DNA of 64,000 nucleotides from Pseudomonas lutea (GTDB taxonomy: Bacteria > Pseudomonadota > Gammaproteobacteria > Pseudomonadales > Pseudomonadaceae). The notes below the pieces were generated by a model. The model had not been told where the DNA came from. It ran no database searches and worked only from the letters and a program-made list of their open reading frames with translations. A program made the translations under genes and the position numbers. The DNA lies in the NCBI RefSeq assembly GCF_000759445.1, contig NZ_JRMB01000001.1:1178001-1242000 (forward strand), given 5' to 3'. Every line of letters begins with the position of its first letter. Position 1 is the stretch's first letter. Below, in pieces: positions 45,167 through 54,455 of the stretch.

Positions 45167-46084
45167 TCAGAACACGAAGCTGTCGCCCAATTCGCCTTCC
45201 ATCCATTCCAGAAACCGCCTGACGCGCGGGAAGCTGGAGTGCGCTTTGGGGAACACCAGGTGATGGGCTGCCACCGGTGCACTGAACGCTTGCGGTTGAA
45301 CCTCCACCAAAGCGCCGGATGCGAGGTATTTGTGAGCAAGCAGCGTACTTTCCAGCGCAAATCCCAACCCGTGGCCTGCGGCCTCAAGGCTCATGTAGGA
45401 GCGGTCGAAGCTGAGCGCATAAGGTTTCTCGGGGCGGGCAAGCCCCTGCTGCGCGAACCACTCCGGCCATTTGAGCAGGGTGGCTTCGGACATGATCAAC
45501 TCGCGGGTCAACAGGTCTTCCGCATGGGCCACCGGGTGACGTGCCAGGAGGGTTGGCGATGCCAGCACCGCGAAGGTTTCATGGCGCACCGTGCGCACTT
45601 CATAGCTCGGCCAGTTGGCGTGACCATGGCGAACATCGACGTCGATTTTGTCGCGGCTGAAATGCAGTGACTCGTAGGAGCAGGACAAATTGATCTGGAT
45701 GTCGGGGTGGCTCAGACGAAAGGCTTCCAGTCGGGGCATGAGCCACAACAATCCGAAACTGGGGGATGAATGCAGCCTCAGGCAGTCCAGGCTGACGTCG
45801 CTGGCGGCGCGTTCCGTTGCCACTTCCAGGGTATGCAAGAGCCCGGAAATGTCTGCCAGGTATTGCCTGCCCACCGGCGTGAGCGTGACGCCGCGTGCCG
45901 CCCGCACGAACAGCTGACGGCCGATCATTGCTTCCAGTTTCGCCAGTTGGTGGCTGATGGCCGAGGGCGTCAAGTCCAGCACTTCGGCGGCGCGGGCCAG
46001 ATTGCCGAACCGCGCGGTTTGCTCGAAGGCCTGAAGGGCTCTCAACGGTGGCAGGTTCGTCAGGGGGCTGTCGTCAGGTTGCAT
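45167..46084 (-). CDS. LysR-family transcriptional regulator (GcvA-like)
   Basis: A 305-residue regulator with an N-terminal winged helix-turn-helix (about 9-70: LRALQAFEQTARFGNLARAA, then LTPSAISHQLAKLE) and a C-terminal effector-binding domain. I chose the ATG with GGAG 6-7 bases upstream rather than one 39 bp earlier. It is divergent from the SDR-MFS-transketolase operon, which it presumably activates. The region between (46085-46270) should hold its operator; I could not fix a clear T-N11-A site. Confidence 0.88.
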   Translation of the reverse strand: MQPDDSPLTNLPPLRALQAFEQTARFGNLARAAEVLDLTPSAISHQLAKLEAMIGRQLFVRAARGVTLTPVGRQYLADISGLLHTLEVATERAASDVSLDCLRLHSSPSFGLLWLMPRLEAFRLSHPDIQINLSCSYESLHFSRDKIDVDVRHGHANWPSYEVRTVRHETFAVLASPTLLARHPVAHAEDLLTRELIMSEATLLKWPEWFAQQGLARPEKPYALSFDRSYMSLEAAGHGLGFALESTLLAHKYLASGALVEVQPQAFSAPVAAHHLVFPKAHSSFPRVRRFLEWMEGELGDSFVF

Positions 46085-46270
46085 TGAAGGCTCCGCTGGA
46101 TTGTTTTTGTGGGCCGACGCCATTCAACCACCTGCCCGGGCTGATGACGAGAGGTGAATTATTTTCATCAACCAGTGACGGTTGCGTTATTGCTCGCGCA
46201 CCTCGGGCGGAACAATCTGACCCCATCGATCGATGAATCGACCCCATAAAAACAATCAGAGGTCTTTCTC

Positions 46271-47020
46271 ATGCTGCTTCAAGGCAAAGTTGCAATCATC
46301 ACCGGTGCTGCATCCGAACGCGGTATCGGCCGCGCCACCGCGATCACATTCGCCAAGCACGGCGCCCGCGTGGTCATTCTCGATCTGGACGAAGCCGCTG
46401 CGCGTGATGCAGCGTCGGCGCTGGGCGAAGGCCACCTCGGTCTGGCTGCCAACGTGGCCGACGAAGCGCAGGTCAAACGCGCGGTGGCTCAGGTCGTGGA
46501 GCACTTCGGCCGTATCGACGTACTGGTCAACAACGCAGGCATCACCCAACCCATCAAAACCCTCGACATTCGCCCCTCTGACTACGACAAGGTCCTGGAC
46601 GTCAGCCTGCGCGGCACGCTGCTGATGTCCCAGGCGGTGATCCCGACCATGCGCGCGCAAGCCTCGGGCAGCATCGTCTGCATGTCGTCGGTGTCGGCCC
46701 AGCGCGGCGGCGGGATTTTCGGCGGGCCGCATTACAGCGCAGCCAAGGCGGGAGTTTTGGGCCTGGGCAAAGCCATGGCTCGGGAATTCGGCGCAGAGCA
46801 GATTCGCGTCAACTCCATCGCACCCGGCCTCATACACACCGACATCACCGGCGGCCTGATGGAGGACGATCGCCGCCACGCGATCATCGAGGGTATCCCG
46901 CTCGGCCGCCTGGGCGCGGCTCAGGATGTGGCCAACGCCGCGCTGTTTCTGGCCAGCGACCTGTCGTCCTACCTCACCGGTATTACGCTGGATGTCAACG
47001 GCGGCATGCTGATCCACTGA
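46271..47020 (+). CDS. SDR-family NAD(P)-dependent dehydrogenase
   Basis: A 249-residue classical short-chain dehydrogenase. The coenzyme motif is GAASERGIGRA, with an acidic residue after beta-2 (ILDLDEAAA) that favours NAD. NNAG is near residue 90, and the catalytic Ser and YSAAK are at about 143 and 156. AGAGG precedes the ATG. As first gene of an operon with a permease and transketolase, it probably oxidises a polyol or sugar acid to a ketose-like compound. The substrate is unknown. Confidence 0.9.
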   Translation: MLLQGKVAIITGAASERGIGRATAITFAKHGARVVILDLDEAAARDAASALGEGHLGLAANVADEAQVKRAVAQVVEHFGRIDVLVNNAGITQPIKTLDIRPSDYDKVLDVSLRGTLLMSQAVIPTMRAQASGSIVCMSSVSAQRGGGIFGGPHYSAAKAGVLGLGKAMAREFGAEQIRVNSIAPGLIHTDITGGLMEDDRRHAIIEGIPLGRLGAAQDVANAALFLASDLSSYLTGITLDVNGGMLIH

Positions 47021-47117
47021 CAGCATGCGCCGGGTCGGCAGCGGCCCGCTCTGTTCTGTATCGACGATACGCCCGGCCCGAGTCGGGCGGTCTATAACAA
47101 CAAGAGATCAGACACTC

Positions 47118-48419
47118 ATGATTACCACGATGACGCTTGATGCGGTCTCGACCGTGCGTTCTCACGCCTACCGCAAAACCGCCTGGCGGCTGATGCCGTT
47201 CCTGATGCTGTGCTACCTGTGCGCATACCTGGACCGGGTCAATGTCGGTTTCGCCAAGCTGCAAATGATGAATGACTTGTCGCTGAGTGAAACGGTCTAC
47301 GGCCTCGGCGCAGGGATGTTCTTCCTCGGTTATTTCCTTTGCGAAGTCCCCAGCAACCTGATCCTGCATAAAGTCGGCGCGCGGCGCTGGATCGCCCGCA
47401 TCATGATCTCGTGGGGCATCATCTCCGCCCTTTTCGCCTTCGTCGAAACCGCCTGGCAGTTCTATGCCCTGCGCTTTCTGCTCGGCATCGCCGAAGCGGG
47501 CCTGGCGCCGGGGCTGCTGCTCTACCTCACGTACTGGTTCCCCTCCTATCGCCGCGCCAAGATGACCGTGCTCTGGTTCATCGCCATTCCGCTGTCGGGG
47601 ATGATCGGCGGGCCGCTGTCGGGCTTCATCATGGCGAAGTTTGCCGGCTTCCATGGCTGGGCAGGCTGGCAGTGGATGTTCGTCATCGAGGCCATCCCGA
47701 CGGTGATAGTGGGCCTGTTCGTGCTGACGTACCTGAAGGACGGCGTGCACCAGGCGACGTGGCTCACCGAGGACGAAAAGGCCCTGGTCAACAAGGAGCT
47801 TGCAGAGGACAACAGCCGCAAGGTCACGCACGGTTCGGTGAAGGAGTTTCTGAGGGACCGTCGCCTGTGGCTGCTGGCGTGCATTTATTTCTGCGTGGTG
47901 ATGGGCCAGTACGCGATCACCTTCTGGTTGCCGACGCTGATCCGCAATGCCGGGGTCTCCGAACCGCTGCACATCGGTCTGCTGACCAGCCTGCCATACC
48001 TGTGCGCCATCTTCGCGATGTTGCTGATGGGTCGCAGCGGCGACAAACACCGGGAACGTCGCTGGCACCTGGTCGGCCCGATGATTGCCGGGGCACTGGG
48101 CCTGACCCTAGCCGCCGTGTTCGGCTCCAGCCTGGTCTTTTCCGTGCTCAGCCTGTGCCTTGCGGCCGCTGGCGTGCTGTCCGCGTCTTCCCTGTTCTGG
48201 ATGTTGCCGACCACGTTGCTGGGCGGTGTCTCCGCAGCGGCGGGCATTGCCGGCATCAACAGCTTCGCCAACCTGGCCGGGTTCTGCTCGCCCTACCTGA
48301 TCGGCTGGATCACCACCACGACCGGCTCAAGCGCCATCGGCATGTACCTGATCACCGGAGTGCTGTGCATTGGCGCCTGCCTGGTGCTGCGCATTCCTGC
48401 CGCTTCCGTCAATCGTTGA
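47118..48419 (+). CDS. MFS transporter, anion:cation symporter (ACS) type
   Basis: A 433-residue twelve-helix permease. The N-terminal YLCAYLDRVNVGFAKLQM and the ACS-like EVPSNLILHKVGARRWIARI are typical of proton symporters for sugar acids and related anions in Proteobacteria. The start was chosen at MITTMTLDAV; upstream codons are Arg-rich and unlikely. Between the dehydrogenase and transketolase genes, it is the probable importer for this pathway's substrate. Confidence 0.9.
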   Translation: MITTMTLDAVSTVRSHAYRKTAWRLMPFLMLCYLCAYLDRVNVGFAKLQMMNDLSLSETVYGLGAGMFFLGYFLCEVPSNLILHKVGARRWIARIMISWGIISALFAFVETAWQFYALRFLLGIAEAGLAPGLLLYLTYWFPSYRRAKMTVLWFIAIPLSGMIGGPLSGFIMAKFAGFHGWAGWQWMFVIEAIPTVIVGLFVLTYLKDGVHQATWLTEDEKALVNKELAEDNSRKVTHGSVKEFLRDRRLWLLACIYFCVVMGQYAITFWLPTLIRNAGVSEPLHIGLLTSLPYLCAIFAMLLMGRSGDKHRERRWHLVGPMIAGALGLTLAAVFGSSLVFSVLSLCLAAAGVLSASSLFWMLPTTLLGGVSAAAGIAGINSFANLAGFCSPYLIGWITTTTGSSAIGMYLITGVLCIGACLVLRIPAASVNR

Positions 48420-48437
48420 GTCAACGGAGTAATCAAC

Positions 48438-49286
48438 ATGACTACCCTTTCATCATCCGTCGCGCACCCTTCCTTGATGCAGCGCGCGCACAACATTCGT
48501 CGCCACGCCCTGCGCATGGGGCAGGTTCAAGGCCAGGGCTACGTCGGCCAGGCACTGGGCGCCGCCGACCTGCTCGCGGTGTCGTATTTTCACGCGATGA
48601 ACTACCAGCCCCATGACCCGGAATGGGAGCAGCGCGACCGTTTCTACCTGTCGATTGGGCACTACGCCATTGCGCTGTATGCCGCCTTGATCGAAGCCGA
48701 GATCATCCCGCTCGATGAGCTCGACACCTACGGCTCGGACGACAGCCGCCTGCCGATGTCCGGCATGGCGACCTACACGCCCGGGATGGAGATCACCGGA
48801 GGCTCGCTGGGCCAGGGCCTGGGCATTGCGGTTGGTGCGTGTCTGGGGCTAAAGCGCAAGCAGTCCGCGTCCTTCGTTTACAACTTGCTGTCAGACGGCG
48901 AGCTCAATGAGGGGTCGACGTGGGAGGCGGTGATGTCGGCGTCGCACTGGAAACTCGACAACCTGATCGCCATCGTCGACGTCAATAACCAGCAAGCCGA
49001 TGGCCGCTCCAGCGAGGTCCTGGCGTTCGAGCCCATCGTCGACCGCTGGCAGGCGTTTGGCTGGTTCACCCAGCGAGTGGACGGCAACGACGTGGAGGCG
49101 CTGGTGAAGGCGTTCGACGCGGCGCGCAACCACCCCGCCGCGCAACCGCGGGTGATCATCTGCGACACCAAAATGGGCAAGGGCGTGGCGTTCCTGGAAA
49201 CCCGCGAGAAGGCTCACTTCATTCGTGTGGACGAACATGAGTGGGACCTGGCGCTGAACAATCTCGATCAAGGTGAAACCGTATGA
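48438..49286 (+). CDS. Transketolase, N-terminal (TPP-binding) subunit
   Basis: A 282-residue protein equal to the N-terminal third to half of transketolase. It contains the TPP/Mg motif SDGELNEGSTWEA followed by NNQQADG, and the segment GSLGQGLGIAVG. GGAG precedes the ATG. It pairs with the next gene, whose start overlaps this stop by 4 bp, to form a two-chain enzyme. Split transketolases are natural in many bacterial side pathways, so this is not a frameshifted gene. Confidence 0.92.
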   Translation: MTTLSSSVAHPSLMQRAHNIRRHALRMGQVQGQGYVGQALGAADLLAVSYFHAMNYQPHDPEWEQRDRFYLSIGHYAIALYAALIEAEIIPLDELDTYGSDDSRLPMSGMATYTPGMEITGGSLGQGLGIAVGACLGLKRKQSASFVYNLLSDGELNEGSTWEAVMSASHWKLDNLIAIVDVNNQQADGRSSEVLAFEPIVDRWQAFGWFTQRVDGNDVEALVKAFDAARNHPAAQPRVIICDTKMGKGVAFLETREKAHFIRVDEHEWDLALNNLDQGETV

Positions 49287-50305
49287 ATACTTCCACTAAC
49301 AGCGCGGCGCAGGCCCCGGTCGTGGCGAAGAAAAAGCTCACCACCTCGGCGATGATTGCCTCGATTGCTTCTGAAGGCCAGGCGACCCGCCCGGCGCCGT
49401 TCGGCCATGCCCTGGCGGCGCTTGCAGAGCAGCGCGCCGACATTGTCGGGTTATCGGCTGACCTGTCCAAATACACCGACCTGCACATCTTCGCCAAAGC
49501 CCACCCGGATCGTTTTTATCAGATGGGCATGGCCGAGCAGCTGCTGATGAGCGCGGCTGCCGGAATGGCCCGCGAGGGCTTCACGCCTTTCGCAACGACG
49601 TATGCGGTGTTTGCGTCGCGTCGGGCGTATGACTTCATTTGCATGGCCATCGCTGAAGAAAACCTCAACGTCAAAATCGTCTGCGGCTTGCCGGGGCTGA
49701 CCACAGGGTATGGCCCCAGCCATCAGGCCACGGACGACCTGGCGATCTTCCGCGCCATGCCCAACCTGATGATCGTCGACCCGTGCGATGCGCTGGAAAT
49801 CGAACAGGCCGTGCCGGCCATCGCGGCGCATCAGGGGCCGGTGTATATGCGCCTGCTGCGCGGCAACGTTCCCTTGGTGCTCGACGAATACGGCTACACC
49901 TTCGAGATCGGCAAAGCCAAGACCTTGCGCACCGGCAACGACGTGCTGATCCTTTCCACCGGCCTGATGACCATGCGCGCACTGGAAGCCGCGAAAGCCC
50001 TGCAGGCCGATGGCGTGGACGTCGCCGTGCTGCACGTGCCGACCATCAAGCCGCTGGACGAGCAGACTATTTTGCAGGAAGCGAGAAAGCCCGGGCGACT
50101 GGTCATTACGGCGGAAAACCACTCCGTGATTGGCGGACTGGGCGAGGCCGTGGCGACAGTGCTCTTGCGCAACGGCGTCACGCCGACCTTCAGGCAGATC
50201 GCCCTGCCCGATGCCTTTCTGGATGCCGGCGCGCTGCCGACGCTGCATGATCGCTACGGCATCTCAACCCAAGCGGTATGCGCGCAGGTAAAGGGCTGGC
50301 TGTAA
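49283..50305 (+). CDS. Transketolase, C-terminal (PYR and C-domain) subunit
   Basis: A 340-residue partner of the previous gene. It has the pyrimidine-binding domain with the catalytic-Glu region FYQMGMAEQLLMSAAAGMAR and FTPFATTYAVFASRRAYDF, and the C-terminal domain with VITAENHSVIGGLGEAVA. The ATGA overlap ensures paired translation. With the dehydrogenase and permease it suggests a pathway in which a non-phosphorylated or unusual ketose is cleaved by transfer of a two-carbon unit. Confidence 0.92.
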   Translation: MNTSTNSAAQAPVVAKKKLTTSAMIASIASEGQATRPAPFGHALAALAEQRADIVGLSADLSKYTDLHIFAKAHPDRFYQMGMAEQLLMSAAAGMAREGFTPFATTYAVFASRRAYDFICMAIAEENLNVKIVCGLPGLTTGYGPSHQATDDLAIFRAMPNLMIVDPCDALEIEQAVPAIAAHQGPVYMRLLRGNVPLVLDEYGYTFEIGKAKTLRTGNDVLILSTGLMTMRALEAAKALQADGVDVAVLHVPTIKPLDEQTILQEARKPGRLVITAENHSVIGGLGEAVATVLLRNGVTPTFRQIALPDAFLDAGALPTLHDRYGISTQAVCAQVKGWL

Positions 50306-50322
50306 GTTGAGCACACCGGCCT

Positions 50323-50346
50323 CTTCCCGGCTGAAGCCAGTCCCAC
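50323..50346. repeat. REP palindrome
   Basis: A single REP core, CTTCCCGGCTGAAGCCAGTC, lies just after the transketolase stop, marking the 3' end of the operon. Confidence 0.8.
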
Positions 50347-50431
50347 TGACAGCGCAGGCCTGTGGGGCAAGCTTGGGCCGGGAATTCATGCAGAAGGGGC
50401 GTGATTGCCCTCATGGAAAAGGAGCTGCGCG

Positions 50432-51388
50432 GTGAACGTCGCTGACTTGCTTGACCCCGCCTATGCATGCTTTCTCGACGAGCCTGCAAGCGAGTGGACA
50501 CTGGACACGCTTCCGGCCATCAGAGCGCGCATTCACAGTGGCTTCAAACCGTCACAGGCGACCCGGTGTGAACAAACATGGGTTGAAGCCAAAACAGACA
50601 GCCCACCCGTTCGCGTATGCATCTACCGCCCGCAAACAGCTCCCCAGGTAGACGGTCTTCCGGCAATCCTGTACCTGCATGGCGGTGGGTTCGTGTTGGG
50701 CCAGCCGGAGATGGCTGACGACTATCTGGACAACCTTGCGCACGAGCATCAGGCCGTGGTGGTCGCGGTGGACTACCGACTGGCGCCGGAGCATCCCTTC
50801 CCTGCCCCGCTTGAGGACTGCCACACCGCGCTGGAGTGGCTCTGCCTCGTAGCATCCGCTCAGGGAATAGACCCCGCGCGAATCGTGATCATGGGCCACA
50901 GCGCAGGCGGCGGTCTGGCGGCCGCATTGGCGTTATGGGTGCGGGACCGCGGTCAATTTCAGCCGGCGGGCCTGGTGATGATTTACCCCATGCTCGATCA
51001 CCGAACCGGCACCCCGGCGGCACCAGCGGACAATCCAGCCACCGGCACGCTGAGCTGGTCGCGCCAGGCCAACCGGTTCTGCTGGGACTGCATGACCGGG
51101 GAGCACCCGATGGACGATGAACAGGCGTATCTGCTATCGCCTGCCCTGGCCACGAACCTCAAGGGTTTGCCACCGACCTTCATCTGCGTGGGCGCGCTGG
51201 ACCTGTTTCTGGAAGAAGACGTCGCCTTTGCGCTGACGCTGGCAAGAGCAGGCGTGCCCACCGAGCTGCACGTCTACCCCGGCGTGCCGCACATGTCCGA
51301 CCTCTGTCCCGGACGACAAACCGAGCAGTGCGCGCAGGACGTGAACGCAGCGCTGCGAAAATGCACTGAACGCTCACCCCCGGGCTGA
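50432..51388 (+). CDS. Alpha/beta hydrolase, HSL-family esterase/lipase
   Basis: A 318-residue esterase of the hormone-sensitive-lipase group. The oxyanion motif is HGGGFVLG, the nucleophile elbow is GHSAGGGLAAA, and the acid and base are in GALDLF and VPHMSD. The YRLAPEHPFPAPLEDC segment is typical. I chose the GTG start with AAGGAG about 8 bases upstream; a TTG nine codons earlier is less likely. There is no signal peptide. The natural ester is unknown. Confidence 0.9.
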   Translation: MNVADLLDPAYACFLDEPASEWTLDTLPAIRARIHSGFKPSQATRCEQTWVEAKTDSPPVRVCIYRPQTAPQVDGLPAILYLHGGGFVLGQPEMADDYLDNLAHEHQAVVVAVDYRLAPEHPFPAPLEDCHTALEWLCLVASAQGIDPARIVIMGHSAGGGLAAALALWVRDRGQFQPAGLVMIYPMLDHRTGTPAAPADNPATGTLSWSRQANRFCWDCMTGEHPMDDEQAYLLSPALATNLKGLPPTFICVGALDLFLEEDVAFALTLARAGVPTELHVYPGVPHMSDLCPGRQTEQCAQDVNAALRKCTERSPPG

Positions 51389-51476
51389 CTCCAAACCCTG
51401 CCCAGGCGCTCGGGGTCTACCCGGTGCGTATCGCGTCGATGGGTTTTGAATCATCTGCCAGATCAAGGAAATCCCT

Positions 51477-51641
51477 ATGACCGATCCACGTAACGTTGCC
51501 CACGACAAGAAAGTCCAGCAAGAGAAGAAGAACCACGGCGAAGAAATCGCGCCGAATGCCGAACACGCACCGCAGCCGGGCATGAAGCCGGCCCTCAAGC
51601 ACGAAGATGACGAGCAGGACAAGCAGGACGAACAGGCATAA
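51477..51641 (+). CDS. Small highly charged hypothetical protein
   Basis: A 54-residue protein with AAGGAA 6 bases before the ATG. It has an N-terminal basic half (KKVQQEKKNH) and a C-terminal acidic tail rich in Asp, Glu, Gln and Lys. No hydrophobic segment or cysteine is present, and it is probably disordered. Good Pseudomonas codon use and a clear ribosome-binding site make it credible. No function can be assigned. Confidence 0.65.
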   Translation: MTDPRNVAHDKKVQQEKKNHGEEIAPNAEHAPQPGMKPALKHEDDEQDKQDEQA

Positions 51642-51657
51642 CCTGCCGCCCCCTCAG

Positions 51658-52902
51658 CTACTTCAAGGCCGCAACCACGGCATCGAAGAACGCCATCGGA
51701 TCGATGGGCTCTTTGTCGACAGGCTTGGGTTGCGCGCCGAAGGTCACGATCACCACATTGTTGGCCGGGTTAACGTAAATATTCTGCCCCTGAATACCCA
51801 CTGCCGAATAAGCGCCGTCCTTCACTGAAGGAGCCGTCCAGGCGGTCCACCACATGTACCCGTAATCCAGACTTTTGCCGCCCTTCAGGGTGGTGGGCAA
51901 CGTTGCCTCTTTGACCCAGCCCTCGGGCAGAATCGAGGTCCCGTTGATCTTGCCGTCGTTCATGAAAAACAGGCCGAACCGCCCGTAGTCGCGCAACGTC
52001 GCGCTGATGCCGCTGCCGCCGATCTCCGTGCCGTCCGGGGAATCCAGCCACCAGGTCGCGTCGCTTTCCATGCCGAACGGCTGCCAGATCTTCTGAGACA
52101 AATACTCAGCCAGCGGCATTTTCACCGCGCCACGGACGATCTCGCCAAGTACCTGGGTTTCGCCCGTGCTGTAATTGTTCACGCTGCCGGGCTCGGCAGC
52201 ACGCGGCAGGCTGGCCATCAGGGCCATCGCCGAGTGCGGCTTCTGCGATATCTGCGCCTTGAGCAACGCCCGACGGTCAGACGCCGGATCGGTGTAGGTC
52301 TCGTTCCACTTCACGCCTGAGGACATCATCAGCACGTCACGCACGCTGACGCCTTCGTAGGCGCTGCCCTTGAGCGCAGGGACATAATCCACCACCTGCG
52401 CGTCGAGCCCCTTGATCAAACCGTCCTTGATTGCAGCGGCGGTGAGGGTCGAGGTGATGGACTTGGCCATCGACATCGACATCCAGCGGGTTTTTTCGGT
52501 ATTGCCGCGCTGGTAGGTCTCGAAGACGATCTTGCCGTCCTTGATCACCAGCATCGCCGTGATGCTGTCCAGCGCCACGAAGTCATACAGGTCGTATTTC
52601 TTGCCCTCGACGGTGAAGCGCACGTTGGGCAGTTGGCGGTCCGATTTCGGCAGCGCGTAGGGATGATCACCGGCCTTGATGGTGTGGGTCGGGAACAGCC
52701 GGTCGATGTTGCGGTAGGTGCTGACCGCGAGGTCCGGAAGCATCGCGCCGTCGTAGATCTGCTCGACCGTGCCGATGGGTTCCTTGGCGTGGGGGTAATC
52801 GTCTGCGTAGACGGTGGGAGCAAGGCCTGCTGCCAGCAGCCCAAGAGACAACGCCAGCGACCGGTGAACGGCGGCGGGACGGGAAAGTACGGGTAAGTGC
52901 AT
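51658..52902 (-). CDS. Serine hydrolase, class C beta-lactamase/6-aminohexanoate-dimer hydrolase family
   Basis: A 414-residue periplasmic protein with signal peptide (about 1-34, ending VYA). The serine motif SMAKS (SxxK) lies near residues 143-148, a Tyr motif occurs in NNYSTGET near 230, and the C-terminal domain has the NylB-like layout. Such proteins act as esterases, peptidases or amidases rather than true beta-lactamases. The stop lies 17 bp from the end of the convergent small gene. Confidence 0.86.
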   Translation of the reverse strand: MHLPVLSRPAAVHRSLALSLGLLAAGLAPTVYADDYPHAKEPIGTVEQIYDGAMLPDLAVSTYRNIDRLFPTHTIKAGDHPYALPKSDRQLPNVRFTVEGKKYDLYDFVALDSITAMLVIKDGKIVFETYQRGNTEKTRWMSMSMAKSITSTLTAAAIKDGLIKGLDAQVVDYVPALKGSAYEGVSVRDVLMMSSGVKWNETYTDPASDRRALLKAQISQKPHSAMALMASLPRAAEPGSVNNYSTGETQVLGEIVRGAVKMPLAEYLSQKIWQPFGMESDATWWLDSPDGTEIGGSGISATLRDYGRFGLFFMNDGKINGTSILPEGWVKEATLPTTLKGGKSLDYGYMWWTAWTAPSVKDGAYSAVGIQGQNIYVNPANNVVIVTFGAQPKPVDKEPIDPMAFFDAVVAALK

Positions 52903-53100
52903 GACGTATCCTTTTTTGTCGTCGTTGATGGACGTTGGCCGCTTTGCCGGCAGGCCTTTCGGCTACATCGCCGGTAAAGCCGGTTCCGCCGAGAGAACGT
53001 GCCCGATTGAACCTTAGACCAGTGGCCGGCGTTGCACCGGGCGATCAGTTCATCCACTTCATACCTTGACGTCTGGAAATGCTCACGTATCCAGACGCGC

Positions 53101-53134
53101 AAAAAAAACCACCGCGCGATGGCGGTGGTTTTTT
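53101..53134. terminator. Intrinsic terminator downstream of ilvE, symmetrical
   Basis: AAAAAACCACCGC-GCGAT-GGCGGTGGTTTTTT has runs of A and T on both sides, so it can act on either strand. It lies about 20 bp past the ilvE stop on the minus strand. Confidence 0.92.
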
Positions 53135-53156
53135 GGGTGGCATTAAGCGCTCAGTA

Positions 53157-54176
53157 TCAGACCTTGACGATCCAGCCTGCCGGGCCTTCAATCTCGCCGG
53201 ACTGGATGCCGGTCAGCTCTTTGTACAGGCGCTGGGTCACCGGGCCTACTTCGGTCTCGCTGTGGAACACATGCAGCTTGTCCTTGTAGCTGATGCCGCC
53301 GATCGGGGTGATCACCGCAGCGGTGCCACAGGCGCCGGCTTCCTTGAACAGGTCGAGCTTGTCGATGTACACCTCGCCTTCAATGACCTTCAGGCCCAGA
53401 CGGCTTTGCGCCAGTTCGATCAGCGACTGGCGGGTGATGCCCGGCAGTACGGACGGCGACTTCGGCGTGATGAATTCGTCGTCGTGCGTAATGCCGAAGA
53501 AGTTGGCCGAACCCACCTCTTCGATCTTGGTGTGGGTCAGCGGGTCCAGGTAGATGGCGTCGGCGAAGTTGGCTTTTTTGGCTTCGCTGCCCGGCATCAT
53601 GCTTGCGGCATAGTTGCCACCGACCTTGGCCGCACCGGTGCCCTGCGGGGCTGCGCGGTCATAACTGGAGATCACGAAGTTGTGCGGCTTCATGCCGCCC
53701 TTGAAGTACGGGCCGACCGGGATGCAGAACACCGAGAAGATGAACTCGGGTGCCGTGCGCACGCCGATGTTGTCACCGACGCCGATCACGAACGGACGCA
53801 GGTACAGCGCGCCACCACTGCCGTAAGGCGGGATGAAGCGCTCGTTGGCGCTGACGACCTGCTTGCACGCTTCGATAAACTGTTCAGTCGGCACATGGGG
53901 CATCAGCAGACGGCTGCAGCTGCGCTGCATACGCGCAGCGTTCTGATCAGGGCGAAACAGGTTGATCGAACCGTCTTTGGCGCGATAGGCCTTGAGGCCT
54001 TCGAAGCATTGCTGGCCGTAATGCAGCGCGGTGGAGCCTTCGCTGATGTGCAGCACGTTGTCTTCGGTCAGGGTGCCTTGGTCCCACTCGCCATCGCGCC
54101 AGTGAGCCAGGTAGCGTTTGTCGGTCTTGATGTAGTCAAAGCCGAGCTTGTCCCAGTTAATGCTGTCGTTACCCAT
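53157..54176 (-). CDS. ilvE: Branched-chain amino acid aminotransferase
   Basis: A 339-residue fold-type IV PLP enzyme interconverting Leu, Ile and Val with their 2-keto acids. It is of the longer, eukaryote-like BCAT type (FDYIKTDKRYLAHWRDGEWD near the start; GTAAVITPIGGISYKDK near the end) rather than the ~307-residue E. coli type. The PLP lysine region is in GGNYAASMMPGSEAKKANFA. I chose MGNDSINWDKLGF as start; the upstream in-frame extension is not protein-like. It is a single gene with its own terminator. Confidence 0.93.
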   Translation of the reverse strand: MGNDSINWDKLGFDYIKTDKRYLAHWRDGEWDQGTLTEDNVLHISEGSTALHYGQQCFEGLKAYRAKDGSINLFRPDQNAARMQRSCSRLLMPHVPTEQFIEACKQVVSANERFIPPYGSGGALYLRPFVIGVGDNIGVRTAPEFIFSVFCIPVGPYFKGGMKPHNFVISSYDRAAPQGTGAAKVGGNYAASMMPGSEAKKANFADAIYLDPLTHTKIEEVGSANFFGITHDDEFITPKSPSVLPGITRQSLIELAQSRLGLKVIEGEVYIDKLDLFKEAGACGTAAVITPIGGISYKDKLHVFHSETEVGPVTQRLYKELTGIQSGEIEGPAGWIVKV

Positions 54177-54455
54177 GACACCCTCTATGTCCAGGCCAGC
54201 GCGGCCGGGAGCTTCCGGCGTCTGGCGTTTCATCGATAAGGCCCGGTACAGGACGCGACCTGCTCCGGTGTGTCGCCATATTACTGATTTTTCTCCCCGC
54301 AAACCGCCTTGGTAGCACATGAGCCAAAAAAGATCGGCCGCTGACGCGCTGGAGCCCGGGAGTTTGCGCCGCTCGTAGCAAAAGCACCGAAGCAGGCGTG
54401 CAGTTTCCTCAATGTTGCCTATGGTGTGTAAATCATCTGAAACGGAGCAGCGTGC

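Noticed and set aside
48438..50305. Transketolase in two pieces considered as a frameshifted gene
   Set aside because: The second frame has its own ATG in an ATGA overlap and a full domain start. Two-subunit transketolases are a normal family form.
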